64,000 nt of DNA from Hysterangium stoloniferum (GCA_015178975.1 WHVD01000169.1:62001-126000); one strand, 5' to 3'. Counted from the stretch's first letter, positions 1 to 12,129 are shown. Notes: generated by a model from the sequence alone, not told the origin. Program-made: numbers and translations.

Positions 1-2476
1 CATCACACGTTATTATATTAGATTCCCATGGCTAAACGGTATCTCAATTCCTTGTCTCGCCAGCCAGAAGGCGAGTGACGGAACAAGGGCCGTATTCACG
101 AACGTGTTCGGTGGTGCAGAAGGAAACGAAGGCCTTGGTCTTCTATCCTTGAGTCTCGACTGGCTATACATTGGCTCAAATTTTTTGTCATATCCACTCG
201 TCCAACAAGGCAAGTGGAGTTATATCGTGGATCGCCTAATTCTTCGCTGAGATTACTGCCTGCAGCGAATTCATGGGTTGGCATTGCGATCTGTTATATC
301 GCGCTATCGGCCATATATTACACCAACACATTTAACGTAAGTAACCCCAACCAGAATGTTACTCCTCTGTTAATTGACAGTTTATGTCTGATCGATTTCA
401 GTCTCTGCGCTTCCCTCTTCTTTCGACATCCATATTCAGTAGCGATGGCTCGATATACAACCAGACCCTTGTGTTCGGCCCTACATTTACTCTCAATCAG
501 ACAGCGTACGAAATTGAAGGAAGACCGTTCCTAACAGGCAGTAATGTTTGGTCGAACATGACCCAAAATTGGGCCATTGGAGGATTGGTTGCACATTGTC
601 TTCTGTTCTGGTCTGGATATGTAATAGATTCGTTTAAGCAAATCAGGAATAACACGCAAGAGGATCGCCATTGGGTTGTATGTTCTCTTTTTTTATCATT
701 CCTCCATTTTCATCATGCGTCAATTCACAGGCCATGCAAAAGTATAAAGAGGCGCCTTGGTGGTGGTTTGCTATATTATTGGTTTTATCATTTCTCGCAG
801 GTAAGATTTATCACCGTTAATGTGCTATTACATTTTCCCTTTTATTTAACCCTCTTTTAGGCTTGATTGTCGTAATTACAGGTTCGTGGACTTGCTTCCT
901 ATCTGGCTAAAGTCACCGTTGAATTAATTATCCGATAGGTGATACAACACTCCCGTGGTGGGGGTATATCACGGCTCTTGCGTTAGGAGGTATGCAGTGT
1001 AGTATTGATTACATTTTTTATTGCAGGCTAACAGTCAGGCATTTATAGCCTTCATCGCGGTTCGTCGCATACGACCAGTTAAATGATTTCCTATTAAACC
1101 ATTAATCAGCCATTCTCGAATTTGATGTTTGCTAGGATGGGTATTGGCATCGCCACAAATCAATTGGTACGCTTTTGGTCCCGTATGGAAGTCGCAGACT
1201 GCTGAATTAATCCGCTGATAGATGAAAATGGTACCCGGTGCAATACATCCCGGAAAACCAGTGGCAAATCTTTATGTGGGTTAATTCTTTTTCGGAGCGA
1301 TCTCGGTAAGATGGCGGATTCACTTCGGCATGTAGTTCTCCATGTGGTCGCATGACGTCGTCGGCACGTCGATCTTGCTCGCGGGTGATTTGAAGGTTGG
1401 ACAGTACCGTGAGACTCACATCTGCCAGTATACGATATCTCCTGATGAATAAACTCATAGTGAAAATTCCGCCTCGTGTTATGGTTGTCACTCAGCTATG
1501 GGGAACTATTCTTGGATGCTTCATCAATTATGCTGTGATGAGTGCTATTGTCACCAATCAGCGAGAAATACTGCTTGATCCAGTCGGAACCAACGTTTGG
1601 AGGAAGGATTATATTTTTTCTGTTGTTTTTTGAGTAAAATGAACAATCTAACATATTCTCGTAGGTGGTCAAACATTGCAGTCTTTAAACAGTAACGCTA
1701 TTACATGGTCTTTAGCTGGCCAACTCTACAGCATTAAGGGTCCTTACGTCTGGGTTCCCCTTGGCCTTGTAAGATTCTGATATAATCCCACTTGCCCAAA
1801 CTAAGGACTCACCACAGGTTTTTGGCGCAATTCCGACCATCATTCAATGGTTTATTTGGAAGGCTTGTCTTTATTCGTTTGTCCAAAACTGTTACTGAGA
1901 CGACAGTAACCTAGAAATGGCCAAAAATTGGACCTGTGCCGGTTGACGTGATTATTCTTCCAATTATTTATCAGGTAAGATATTATTCAAGGTAGATCAT
2001 GCGCGTTTTAACGAACCCCGTTCAGTACATGGGATGGCTAGCAGCAGGGGTCAATTCAACTGTTCTATCTACAATCCTAGTTGGAATAGTCTCACAGGTC
2101 TATGTCCGTCAACGCTATCCGGGGTAAGTCTATTCTTAGATCTGATATATCCACTACTCACCCTATTGTGACAGATGGTACCGTAAATTCAACTATGTAT
2201 AATCATTGATCTCTCAATTTCATATAGCTCTGACTGACAAAAAAACGTTCTGTAGCTCATTGGTGGTGCCCTTGATGGCGGTGCCCAAGTTCTTATCTTT
2301 ATTCTTACATTTGCTGTTTTTGGTGCAAGCGGGGTGTCACGACCATTCCCTATAGTAAGTCAAGTCAAGTTTATGATAAGATGAATTGCTAACTCTAACA
2401 CATCTAGTGGTGGGGCAATCCGGACGCTTTTTCGGAGACAGCAGTGAACAACATTGACTATTGCAAGATATTGTAG
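1..2476 (+). pseudogene. OPT-family oligopeptide transporter, copy 1 (5' truncated, probably defective)
   Basis: This is the 3' two-thirds of an oligopeptide transporter (OPT family), a plasma-membrane proton-coupled importer of small peptides. Exon translations match the family in order: an exon reading FPWLNGISIPCLAS then TNVFGGAEGNEGLG, then SNVWSNMTQNWAIGGL, then YKEAPWWWF, GDTTLPWWGY, ARMGIGIATNQL, HPGKPVANLY, FSMWSHDVV, KIPPRVMVVTQLWGT, NQREILLDPVGTNVW, GPYVWVPLGLV and GASGVSRPFP, ending at a TAG at 2474-2476. Introns are 45-65 bp; one uses a GC donor (210). Two problems are visible. At 1602-1603 the donor that reads GT in copy 2 is GG here, so the intron before GGQTLQSLNS cannot be removed normally. 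Also, I could not find an in-phase junction between the GDTTLPWW exon and the next one, in either copy. The 5' exons lie outside the window. Confidence 0.8.
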
Positions 2477-3251
2477 CCTATTATCATCCGACTCTCTAGT
2501 GGGTTTTATGAAGTGTTACGTTGAAAAACAACGATTGGTTGAATCAGTGTATATTATGTCCCTCAAGCCATCCATCAGACTGTACTACATTATCCTTCTC
2601 TTGTTCTCATAGTTTTTTTTGTTATCTGAAAGAAATTCATATTAATAAAGAGTTTACGGCAATTTATGTACTGATGGGGTAAACTAAAAACTGAAAGACG
2701 TGTTTTACCAGACATGACGGAGGCTGCTGCAGTCGTTAAGTTGCCTTGTCACAATACATACAGGACCAAACAAGATAAGACGGTTTTATTATCTCGAGAC
2801 ATAAAACTTTGATATTGTGGGCTGGATTACTAATAAAGGTGGCATTGATTGATTGTAGCCTTACTTGGACGGTACATGCTTTAAATGCCCAGCACAATAA
2901 TATAAGAATAATTTTACCTAACGTTTTTTAAAACTGTTAGGCGTCTATTACCTAAGGTATCCCACGGACTTTCACTCGTGTGACTCATGGCTATGCCTAT
3001 CAATAGACATGCGTACTTCAATGTACTTCGCCCTTTGCCACATTACAACAATGTACACGCACAACTCTTAAAAAAGGACGATACGTAGCCTCCCTCACGG
3101 AGCCGTCCAAAGACAACTTCGTGACTCAACACGAGTACCACCATGTGACCCCCCTAGATGATGACTCCATTGATGTCCGTCGGGTTAAATATTGATCATT
3201 CCGAGGATGATGGCGACACTGTATACCCATTCCAGCCTATTTCCATCACGA

Positions 3252-4866
3252 ATGACTTCTCTCTGCATCTGGCCGTATGTTAGATTCATTGTTATCACAC
3301 CTTCGGAATATTTTTTGACAACCCTTATTGATCAGTGAAATTGTTCAAAACAGTCTTGCTTTATGCGAGCAAGATTACATCCCCACGTCGTCTGAAGTGT
3401 CGGAAATCAAGTCCTGGCTTGGTGCATGTGAGCTCGAAGACATCCCCCGTCCTTCGTTGTTCAGGGTTACCCGTTCACTGAGAATGAGGAGAAAAGTGTC
3501 TTTAAGTCAGGATTCAGCCCAAGATATCGGATATGTTCGTTTCCTTGCTTCATCATTGATATCCCCAATTCGACGGCTCCCAGCTGAATTGTTATCGGTA
3601 ATATTTCTTTGCGCTATCCCAAGCGTCGAACGATGGGATCCGTTTAACCAACCGCGTGATCTCGCAGAGACATCAATACTTATTACAAATCCCAACGCTG
3701 TTCGGTTGGCTCTCATGTTGGTTTCAGTCCGATGGATGAGAGTCATGGAGCGGACACCACGAGCATGGTCAACTATCATCCTTGACAACTATCATCCTCG
3801 CAATACGTGTATAATCGAATCCTGGTTTGAAAAATCAAAATCTCTTCCTATCAACGTCTATATTTCGCCAACGAAATGGAAATACGATTGTGCGAGTGCT
3901 ATCTCTACTATTCTTCAACGTCATCGAGCGCGCTTTCGTTTGTTCTGCAATAGCGACAGGGTTTCCGAGATACTGAATGATCACCACATTTCATCACACT
4001 CACCGCATATATCTGTGGACGAATTGGCGGTGATGCCCGAACTGACTATTATCGTGTCGATTGTGGATATTGTGGACGACTCGCACTTTATTGACGCACC
4101 CAGGCTGCAGATTATGCTCTCATCGTGCACCAGTATCCTAGCTCGTCTCACAGTACCAACGGTTAATTCTTTGGTCCGACTTCATATTTCCCTCGAAACC
4201 ACGGAAGTGGCGCAGGAAGCCCTCAGGTCTTTGCACCTGGCTCCCAGCCTCCAAAGCCTTCATATTGCCTCTATGGAAGACAGGATTGAATGGGCTAGCG
4301 ACACTATTATCATACTTCCGGCTTTAAAATCACTTCACTTCGTTGCTTATACCCCTCTACTCATGGGGAGCTTCTACGAAGCTCTTGAATGTCCACGGCT
4401 GGGCACATTGACGTTTGTACCCAGCTCTCAAGACACCCCATGGTTATACGCCCGCGATGATCCTCTCCAGATCGTCTTCCACTCATATACATATCTTACC
4501 GACGCGGATACCTTCATCTTCAGAAATCGCTCCATCGCCAATTTGACAGTTCTGGAAATCAGCCACGCTATATTTTACTCGGCATTTTTTGAAGGCCTGT
4601 TGGACCATCAATTGTCTTCGCGAACACTAGAAAAAATCCTTCTCACGTCTTCCTACCCTAGTTCATATTCCGCGACGAAATCGTTCAGCATATATGTCCG
4701 GTCTATCATCACGGCTGTGGATGGAGACTCTCTCCCTGGCAAAGTGCTGCAGAAGGTATCCGTCAAGTGCTTGAAACGACGGTTGGACGTCGGGTCGATC
4801 AGATTATTCAAACGACTACGACGTGACTTCCCGGCGATTGTTGAATTGGACCTTCAACGTATGTAA
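3252..4866 (+). CDS. F-box-like protein, copy 1 (intact)
   Basis: Proposed structure is join(3252..3274, 3336..4866), 517 aa. A short first exon (MTSLCIW) ends at a GTATGT donor and splices in phase to the long exon; a start inside the long exon would lack an ATG until codon 53 of its open frame. Around residues 85-105 the sequence SPIRRLPAELLSVIFLCA is the F-box-like signature of agaricomycete F-box proteins; it is followed by a leucine-rich, weakly repetitive region typical of their substrate-binding half. Such proteins act as substrate adaptors of SCF ubiquitin ligases via Skp1; the target is unknown. The last codons overlap a good GTATGT donor at 4859. Splicing to 4923 would replace the end with a short tail and a TAA at 4946-4948 (523 aa). 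The second copy (27118-28731) is frameshifted, so this is the only intact version in the window. Confidence 0.75.
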
Positions 4867-6485
4867 CTACTCGTTCCTCTGAATTCCACTTTCGATTTAT
4901 CGTGCTGATATCATCTAATAAGATGCTGATCAATTCTTTGAGGCGTAAATCGATCTTTGCGCTTCGATTGGGAGAATTGACTATTCGATGTCATGGGGAT
5001 GCAATATTCCCTTCCTACGCCACACTGATTCGAACCAGAGAACTTCCAACATTTACCCGATTTACACAGCGCTGAGGGCTGGACTTCCGATCTCAGAATA
5101 CCCATGGAAAAATCTTTGATAAATAGCAACATCCAAACGTAATGTTTTTCACGGGCGCTGGAGGGAAAAAAAACGTTTCGAAGCGTCATTCTGGGATCGA
5201 AAATTCAATCCTAATGTGTTATTGGTAGTGAAGATGATGGTCATAGGATAAGGTGGACTCGGACACTGACGAAAACATTTATTTATGCCATCATATAATG
5301 CATCTCATGTCTCATGACGGGAACACACGGAACACATAGATGGGCTGGGTAGACCAAACAGATCTAGTTGCGCTACGTTTTTGGTATTCTTCCAAAGCCA
5401 TCAAGTGTCCCTACTGTCATAAGTCGATGTAGAATATTAATGTAACCTTTTTCAATATTAATTGGGGGTTCCTACACCTCTCCATTAAATTGAATTTTAA
5501 ATAAGTTGAAACATCGATTTAGTACTGACCCTTCCCCAATGAGCTCAATTTTTTCTTTTTCAGATTTAGCCATTAGCAACAGGAGCGACCGGTAGCCCGA
5601 GCACGTCCCTGATCGACTTTCTCCTACACAATCTAACCTTTTTCGACGCCTGGTAAAAGCTACAGAAGCTGGTTTGTATTTTCCAACCATGATAGATAGA
5701 ATTGAAACTGTTGGAGGCTATTACATCGCTGTGAGCGGGCAAAGAATGCCAGTGGGATACTTCAGCTCTGTACCTCCGTGACTGCCAACCTTATATCTCG
5801 ATCCACACCCTCTCAAAGCTCTGCCATAATATTTCTGGCAGTCACGTTCAATGTTTTTCTGGTAGAGTGGTTTTTGGTTTATGTTTCCAGATCATGACTA
5901 TGTGTAACCCGACACCGTCTCAGAGAGCCCCAAACCCCCCGCACCGTTAACCGACTTTAAATCAATTAAGGATCAGATGAGTGATTGGTGAGGTTTATAT
6001 CTACACAGCCTCTGGAATGGATCCACAAATCTGTCGGATCCGGGACTCCTTCTGGTAATTATTCTAACAGCCACCCACAAAAACGGGGAGATATGCATCC
6101 GGATTGAATTTCACATAGTGGGTGGTGATCCAATAAATGTTTCTATTGTTTGACTTCAACAATGGTATTTATAATTTATTCGACAACATCCATTTGTGGG
6201 AAGTCGTCGCATTATGATAGATGCTGTTTCAAAATCGTATCTTGAAAGAGTTAGAACGGTGATAATGGACATTCACGTCCGGGTGCCGGAGTGTACAATG
6301 ATTACATGACTCATCCGCTTCATTCAATATTGGTAGATTCGAACACTGGTTTTTCAAATACCACGAGGTATGTCATTCATCATCAAATAGTTAAATCATG
6401 CAAATAGCGGTTGACGATCCATGTGAATTACTTCATCTGTGAACGGTATTGTTGTATGGAATGAACTTCAAATTAATCAAGGCAC
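4867..6485. other. Intergenic tail of the duplicated block
   Basis: No intact gene is evident. It holds the copy-1 counterpart of the small open frame found at 29386-29748 in copy 2. Here a 4-bp difference near 5710 (GGAGGCT versus GGAGGGAGGCT) shifts the frame, so no continuous ORF remains. AT-rich sequence and a few A/T runs fill the rest. Confidence 0.6.
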
Positions 6486-6861
6486 ATGCATAGAGTTCGT
6501 GTTCACCGCCCAATGTCAAAGTTTTTGGTCTCGCTGATGTATATTTATAGATGTGATCATACACATCATCCGGAGGAGGTCCCTCATTCTAGGAAGCTCC
6601 TGGACGTTGTAGAGCGTCTGGAGCATCTCCAAAATTCAGCGCTTAGTACCATTTTACTGATCCATGCCCTAACTATAATTTATAAATTTGCACGAACGGA
6701 AGGACTTCCTTCCCATCGTATGTTTTCCTCCTCTGTGTTTTTCTTGTGACATAGGAGACAACGTTTTCGAACTTGAACAAATTCTGGTCGATATCCAATC
6801 TTTCAAGGCGGCAATCATGGGTTTTGATGAAGTTCCGTTGAGTGGCGCCGATGCTTTATAA
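6486..6861 (+). CDS. Small hypothetical protein, two exons
   Basis: An open frame at 6486-6717 joins in phase across a short 37-bp intron (GTATGT donor at 6718, ATAG acceptor at 6754) to 6755-6861, giving 113 aa and a TAA stop. The joined protein contains an amphipathic stretch (LDVVERLEHLQ, then ALSTILLIHALTIIYKF) and an acidic C-terminus ending PLSGADAL. I do not recognise the family. The true start may lie further upstream, because TATTTATAG at about 6543-6551 could be an acceptor. It sits just beyond the duplication edge, upstream of the carboxylesterase, and has no counterpart next to copy 2 apart from a short similar stretch near 35390. Splice-phase agreement is the main support. Confidence 0.4.
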
Positions 6862-6925
6862 TGCCTTAGTATTAGAAGCGGTGATTACAAAAATGTTATT
6901 TAACATCTTGTGAAGTATGTAGCCG

Positions 6926-6932
6926 TATAAAA
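6926..6932 (+). promoter_or_regulatory. Putative TATA box of the carboxylesterase
   Basis: TATAAAA lies 68 bp upstream of the ATG at 7001, in a sensible position for a fungal core promoter. It is followed by a C/A-rich leader (CCAATAAACCACAATTC) of the type common before fungal start codons. Confidence 0.5.
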
Positions 6933-7000
6933 GGCGTAAAACAACCAAGCCACTTACTAGGCCAACAAGCTCCAATAAACCACAATTCTACTCTATCGCG

Positions 7001-8861
7001 ATGGTATTCTTCAGGCCTTACTTAATAATGGCTGCTATTTTGACAATGGCTATACGTGCGACTGCCGCACCTTCTTCACTTCATGGGTCTTCCAAGGCTC
7101 CCATAGTGGATTTGGGATACTCAATCTATCGAGGAACATCGCAGAGGAACGGTCAAAACCAATTCCTAGGAATTCGCTTTGCTGAGCCGCCTCTTGGTAA
7201 CCTAAGGTTTCGCAAACCACGACTGCCCTTTAAGATGGAAGGTATTCAAGACGCAAATGCATTCGGACCTATCTGTATTGGCGTAGGTAGCGAACTTGCT
7301 AACGAGGAAAATGAAGATTGTCTTTTCCTGAATATTTGGGCGCCGTCTAATGCCACCCGTTCTTCAAAACTTCCCGTATTTTTTTGGATCCAAGGAGGAG
7401 GTTATAACTCCGATGCCAACGCGAATGTGGGCGGCGCAGTTCAAGTTCGTTATGTCATAACATTAACAACATACCTACATGATAGTATAACGGTTCTCAA
7501 CTCGTTCAGTCCACGGGGAATCAAATGGTATTCGTAAATATAAACTATCGTGTAGGACCGTTCGGTTTTTTATCAAGCGAAAGGCTCCATGGAAATGGCG
7601 ATTTAAATGTAGGGCTCTTAGATCAGCGTTTTGCAATGGAATGGGTTCAAAGACATATAACAGCGGTGTGTACACGATAAATTTCAATCATTCCAGCCTT
7701 CTGAAACCAACTTTTAGTTCGGGGGTGACCCCGATCATGTAGTTCTCGTTGGCGACAGTTCGGGCGCGGGAAGCATCGGCTTGCATCTGTTGGCATACAA
7801 TGCCACACCGACACGTCTCTTTTCAGCCGTATTTGGCATGTCGCCGTTCTTCCCCCCACAACCCCGCACGTCAGAACTGGAATGGCAGTTCGATCTATTC
7901 GCTTCGCGTGCAGGATGTGCAACAGCTCAGGATCCGTTGCAATGCCTACGGGGTCTCAACAGCAGTGCATTACAAACCGCAAACGTCGGAATGACCTTCC
8001 CCAATAAAACTGGAGATACGCTGTGGCCATTTACTCCCTGCATAGATGGTGAATTGCTGGTGGATTTCCCCTATCGAATGTTTGAAGAGGGACGATTCAT
8101 CAAAGTTCCCGCCGTATTTGGGTAATGATTTTGGGATATCCTTTTTTGTAACTTTTTCCTGACTTTGCCTACTCTGACTGCCTAGTGACGATACCGATGA
8201 TGGTACTATTTTCGCGTCAAACGCGACATCTCCTGCGGATATGACCTCATTTTTAATGGACAATTATCCAAACCTGACGGAAGCCGATACTGATGCAATC
8301 ATTGCTCTCTACCCTGAGGGAGCCCCAATAGCGCAGCATGCTGCATTCTTTCCTTCCCTAGCAGCTGCATATGGAGAAACTGCGTTCATATGTCCCGGTC
8401 TAGAAATCGTGTCTGCTATGGCTAAACACGCCCCCTCGTGGAATTATCGGTCAGTAAAACCAGGAGGTTTGAAATAGTTCAGAGATTTTGTTGACTTTCC
8501 CCCAAGGTATAATGTATTAACTCCCATGAAAATCGCCAATGGGCTTGGTGTCTCACATGTAAGCGAAATACCTAACCTTTTTGGTCCAGGAAATACACCC
8601 GCCGGATCCAGTACCGCCGACTTCGACCTCGATAATATTTCCCTCACGCCAATCCTTCAGGCCTATTATACTAATTTTGTCCGATTTTTCGACCCTAACG
8701 CACAGCCTGTGAATGGGAGCGTCTTCTGGCCAGAGTTTGACAGTAATTCAAACCTCCGGCTCTTATTACAGGTGAATGCAACGACCGTTGAAAAGGTGCC
8801 GAGCGCACAGTTGTCAAGATGTAACTTCTGGAAGAATATCGCTATAAATCTGGAGCAATGA
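7001..8861 (+). CDS. Secreted type-B carboxylesterase/lipase
   Basis: Proposed structure is join(7001..7444, 7510..7665, 7718..8121, 8186..8449, 8507..8861). All phases agree and give 540 aa, the usual size for fungal type-B carboxylesterases and lipases (alpha/beta hydrolase fold). Residues 1-23 form a signal peptide (hydrophobic, ending AIRATAAP), so the enzyme is likely secreted. Visible motifs in order: FLGIRFAEPPLGNLRF, the EDCLFLNIW block, the oxyanion-hole WIQGGGY, NYRVGPFGFL, the nucleophile elbow GDSSGAGS with the catalytic Ser, the acidic member in GDDTDDGTIF (Asp where Glu is commoner), and the catalytic His in GVSHVSEIPNLFG. Several N-glycosylation sequons (NAT, NSS, NKT, NGS) fit secretion. 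The last intron ends in the less common AAG acceptor. It hydrolyses ester bonds; the natural substrate cannot be told. The gene appears intact and is not part of the duplicated block. Confidence 0.9.
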
Positions 8862-9341
8862 GCGCCATTGTTGGATGCATATTAATAAATATTGGACAGA
8901 TTGGTGCAAAGGGAGAACTATCTTATTTCATGTCATGTGTAGACCGTACGATGTACCAGGACCGGTTTCCCTGAAAAGTATACACCGTTCTCAACTGGAA
9001 CCTAGGGGGAGCCGGGAGGATGAAAAGCATCGAACCATCATATCGGGAGTCCAAATCTGGGTGAAAATTACTGACACAATGGTTGTTGGCCATGTAACAT
9101 GCACACCGATGGGATTTGCTAGCTCCGTTTCCACGGCCTAAAAAACCGGAGAAAATCACACAAGGCAGTTAGTACACTCAAAAGTGACAATACAACATCA
9201 CATTGTCTGTAAGCCAAACAAGTCAATCAACCCAAGCTCGAAAATGCCAGTAGGTCCAAGTGAGGGTCTTTAGATGACAGGGTCAGGTGTCATCATCTGG
9301 TCAAAGGTGTGTAAGAATTACATAATAGGGTGAAAAGTATT
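8862..9341. other. Intergenic region downstream of the carboxylesterase
   Basis: No gene recognised. The AATAAATATT at about 8882 is a candidate polyadenylation signal for the esterase. The tail of a possible SINE attached to the tRNA-like sequence may occupy about 9240-9341. Confidence 0.4.
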
Positions 9342-9431
9342 GACCTGAGCTGGACTTGAACCAGCAACCACTATGTCTGGATTACATGTCTGGATTACAT
9401 GTCTAGTGCTCTTAACCCCTGAGCTAAGGCC
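9342..9431 (-). other. tRNA-like sequence with duplicated anticodon arm (tRNA pseudogene or SINE head)
   Basis: On the minus strand there is an A-box (TAGCTCAGGGGTTAAGAGC) and a perfect B-box (GGTTCAAGTCC) inside a 5-bp T stem (GCTGG/CCAGC). The acceptor arms GGCCTTA and TCAGGTC pair at six of seven positions. A 13-bp tandem duplication in the anticodon arm makes it about 90 nt instead of about 77. It may be a dead tRNA gene or the tRNA-derived head of a SINE; the anticodon cannot be read safely. Confidence 0.5.
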
Positions 9432-9842
9432 ATGAAGAGTAGTTCTATTAGGAACCAGTCACTACTGAGATGGTTAGTCATCAGTAAGATATTAGTTTAT
9501 CCAAGTCAACCATTGCTCATTCAACAAGGTGAAGCCCATGGAAGCTGACTAGGTGCACTGCACCATAGCAGGACTAGTATAGAGTATCATTCAATCCCTA
9601 GCCTGTCGGGAGCCAATGTCCAGCCGAGCGGCAAGAAGGAACCCACAACTTTTCTCACACCCATCATACTAACAATCATTTGTTTTCCTTTTATGGAACA
9701 CCTTCATCAATTTTCAGCTAATTAACAGCCGCTGCCATGATGTCCAGAACTCACAAGCAGTATATGAGCACTTGGGCCCAAACTTGAGCAACGAAGGATG
9801 TTCAACGGTAGCCAATGCATAGAAGGGAGGAGCCCAGAAGGG
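9432..9842. other. Intergenic, no gene recognised
   Basis: AT-rich sequence with no convincing open frame. Only the target site AAGGG of the next element, at 9838-9842, is identifiable. Confidence 0.4.
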
Positions 9843-10560
9843 TGTTAAGAACTGGAAACTGACTAATGTCGGTGGCCAACAGGGACCGATCGGAAGGACT
9901 TGGCTTCAGCTTATGTGCTGCGCCCTCGCAAATCCGTAGGTTGTCCTTAAATTTCGGGCGGGCGAAGACCAATCCTAGCGAGTACCTTTCGGCGTGATAC
10001 CGATCGGAATCGAAGGACAAGTCGAGCGTCGGGCCAAGGGGTCGGGGCCGGAAGTGGGCGAGCGCACGCGAAGGCAGATGGGGGGATTCTGAGTATGAGA
10101 CTGATACAGGCGTATGAGGGTATTCTGAGTCGATATTCTGATTGCCTAGTAACTACAACTACAGCGGGTTCATATACAAGTAACAGGCGTCTGGAAAATA
10201 CTAATGGGGAGAAGGGCGGAACACGGTATTAACAATAAGCTTGACTAGGAACGGGAAGTTTATGATTAGTTCGGAGGCCGATGATAACCGAGAGCGGGAT
10301 TACGATAAAAGGAAATAGTTCAAGGACTACAAATATAGATAGACATATGCGGAACATAAGATTGAACGGATCAACATAATAAAGGGGACGTATCAAAGTT
10401 TGACCAGACAATACAAGTTGTTTTGACGTGGGCGTAAACGGAGTTTGATCTTCGTGAAAACATTCGTCAGCTTCGGGGCCGATGGTTTCCGAGAGGGTGA
10501 CTTGTCGTTGACAAGTGGCAATAACCTCGGGACTGATAGGGTTGCGACACGGTCGTAACA
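9843..10560 (+). mobile_element. Solo LTR (718 bp), TSD AAGGG
   Basis: It starts TGTTAAGAAC and ends GGTCGTAACA, so it has TG...CA ends with short inverted termini. It is flanked by a perfect 5-bp duplication, AAGGG at 9838-9842 and 10561-10565. The shared motif CTTGGCTTCAGCTTATGTG begins at 9899. No internal retrotransposon sequence is attached, so it is a solo LTR left by LTR-LTR recombination. A minus-strand open frame inside it is incidental. Confidence 0.9.
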
Positions 10561-10899
10561 AAGGGCTAGTGGGCCTAGAGCTCACTTCCTGGCTGCCAGC
10601 TAACCAGATACAGATACACGGCCATGGGAACTAGTGGCTCCATACTGGAGATAGCAGTGTTAAATGCCCAAATTACCTTCCTAACAATGCAGAGGAATCA
10701 ATTGTCTGGCAATGATAATGCGAGGGGGTCCAGTGTTGGGGACAACCTGACCTCACTACTGCATGAGTTGCACCTATTCATACACCTCAAAGCCATGGAG
10801 AACACCAGGATTGCAGCAGCAGCAGTGAATTCCAAATAAGGGTGTCGGGAGACTAGTGATTCCTGAGATCATACCTGACTTCAAAGCTGACACTTTCAA
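10561..10899. other. Intergenic between solo LTR and Tc1 remnant
   Basis: It contains a 71-codon open frame at 10624-10839 that I do not recognise and that has no introns or homologous motif. It is probably the edge of a degraded element. Confidence 0.35.
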
Positions 10900-11768
10900 T
10901 GACATTATCCTCCCAAGCTCACACTAGCCAATACACACCATGGTACCCATCTCCTTCACACTGGAATGGCTGACAATGCAGTGCAAGTCACTAAACCACT
11001 ACAGGAGATAATCAATCAATCAATCTCTACCAAAACTGTGGGGTGACACTTGAAGAAAGCTGGTTTGAAATCAGTAGTAAAGTGCAAATGACCACTTCTC
11101 AGCCAATGCCATGAAGGAAAGACTAGATTGGGGAATTAGTTATCAAGTCTGAACTGTAAAATATTGGAAGATAGTTGTCTGGTCAGATGAGACTAAGCTT
11201 AGGCAGATGGAAGAAAATGGGTGTGGAAATTGCCAGAGAAGCATTGAATGATAGGCTAGTAGAAGGGACACTCAAATTTGGAGGTGATTCTCTGATGATG
11301 TGGGGCTGCATGAGATGGGATGGTGTTGGATATTCATGCAAGATTGATGGAAGGATGGATGCTAAACTGTATTTTCAGATTCTGGAAGATGATCTTCAAG
11401 CCGGCCTTCGATATGAGGACAAATCTCCAGAGGACATTATATTTCAGCAATGACATTATATTTCAGCAAAATAATGACCCCAAGTATAAGAGCAAGAAAG
11501 CCAAAACATGGTTTGCTGACAATGAGTTAAGGTTATGTCATGGCCAGCACAGTCTGCAGACCTTAATTCCATTGAACACTTATGGCATCAGCTCAAAAAG
11601 ATACTTGGAGAATATCAACAGCCACCCAATGGGATACTGGAATTGTGGGAATATGTGCAAAGGGAATGGGATAGGATAAAGCCAGATGTGTGTCAGAATT
11701 TGATTGAAAGTATGCCTAGAAGAGTGGCAGGTGTGATAAAGGCCAAAGGAGGTTACACAAAGTATTGA
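10900..11768 (+). pseudogene. Tc1/mariner transposase remnant
   Basis: Fragments in changing frames match a Tc1-like transposase in the right order. First is the end of the paired-type DNA-binding region (ADNAVQVTKPLQEIINQS, then HLKKAGLKSVVK, at about 10968-11085). Next is the first catalytic block VVWSDETK (about 11172-11195), then MMWGCMRWDGVGY, then FQQNNDPKYKSKKAKTWF, and finally WPAQSADLNSIEHLWHQLKK with the C-terminal RVAGVIKAKGGYTKY ending at 11768. Several frameshifts, stops and a short duplication of the ACATTATATTTCAGCAA stretch (11437-11470) make it non-functional. Clear terminal inverted repeats were not found. Confidence 0.85.
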
Positions 11769-12129
11769 TACATAGGAGTCTATATGTTTTAGAATGTCAG
11801 TGATAATGTGAAGATCCATTCCTGGAGACTCCATGGAGTATTTCCTAGATACCATATCAGGTTCTGAACCATCTTCTGGAGTAGTATCAAGATCCAGAAT
11901 CCACTGGAACCTGACCCTCATCCCTCAAGTACCCTTCAACTCAAATCCTGTTCTGGTATTCTGCCCTTGACTAGACACCTCCTGTTATGACCTAGAACTC
12001 ATTGGACTCCACCTTTCCCAGCTAGCATCTCTGAGTGTCCTTGGTCATTTCCCAACCCAGACTCTGGCTGGACTCCCTGCATTTGTTCTATATACATCTT
12101 TAATCCATGACCCAACCTTCACTTGATCA

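Larger units (their letters stand above)
1..6389. repeat. Segmental duplication, copy 1 (truncated by window start)
   Basis: This stretch is nearly identical, base by base, to 23847-30243. Both carry, in the same order and orientation, the 3' part of an OPT transporter gene, an F-box-like gene and a shared intergenic tail. The coordinate offset is 23846 at the left edge and drifts slightly through small indels, mainly in intergenic DNA. The right edge of similarity lies in the motif CATCATCAAATA, where copy 2 has a transposon inserted. The left edge is outside the window because copy 2 continues upstream to the OPT start codon. Genes differ by scattered substitutions only, so the duplication is recent. 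The two copies are not terminal repeats of one element: they contain ordinary intron-bearing genes. Confidence 0.95.

Noticed and set aside
3328..3483. F-box protein starting at 3328
   Set aside because: The codon there is TTG. A spliced start (ATG at 3252 with intron 3275-3335) fits phases in both copies.
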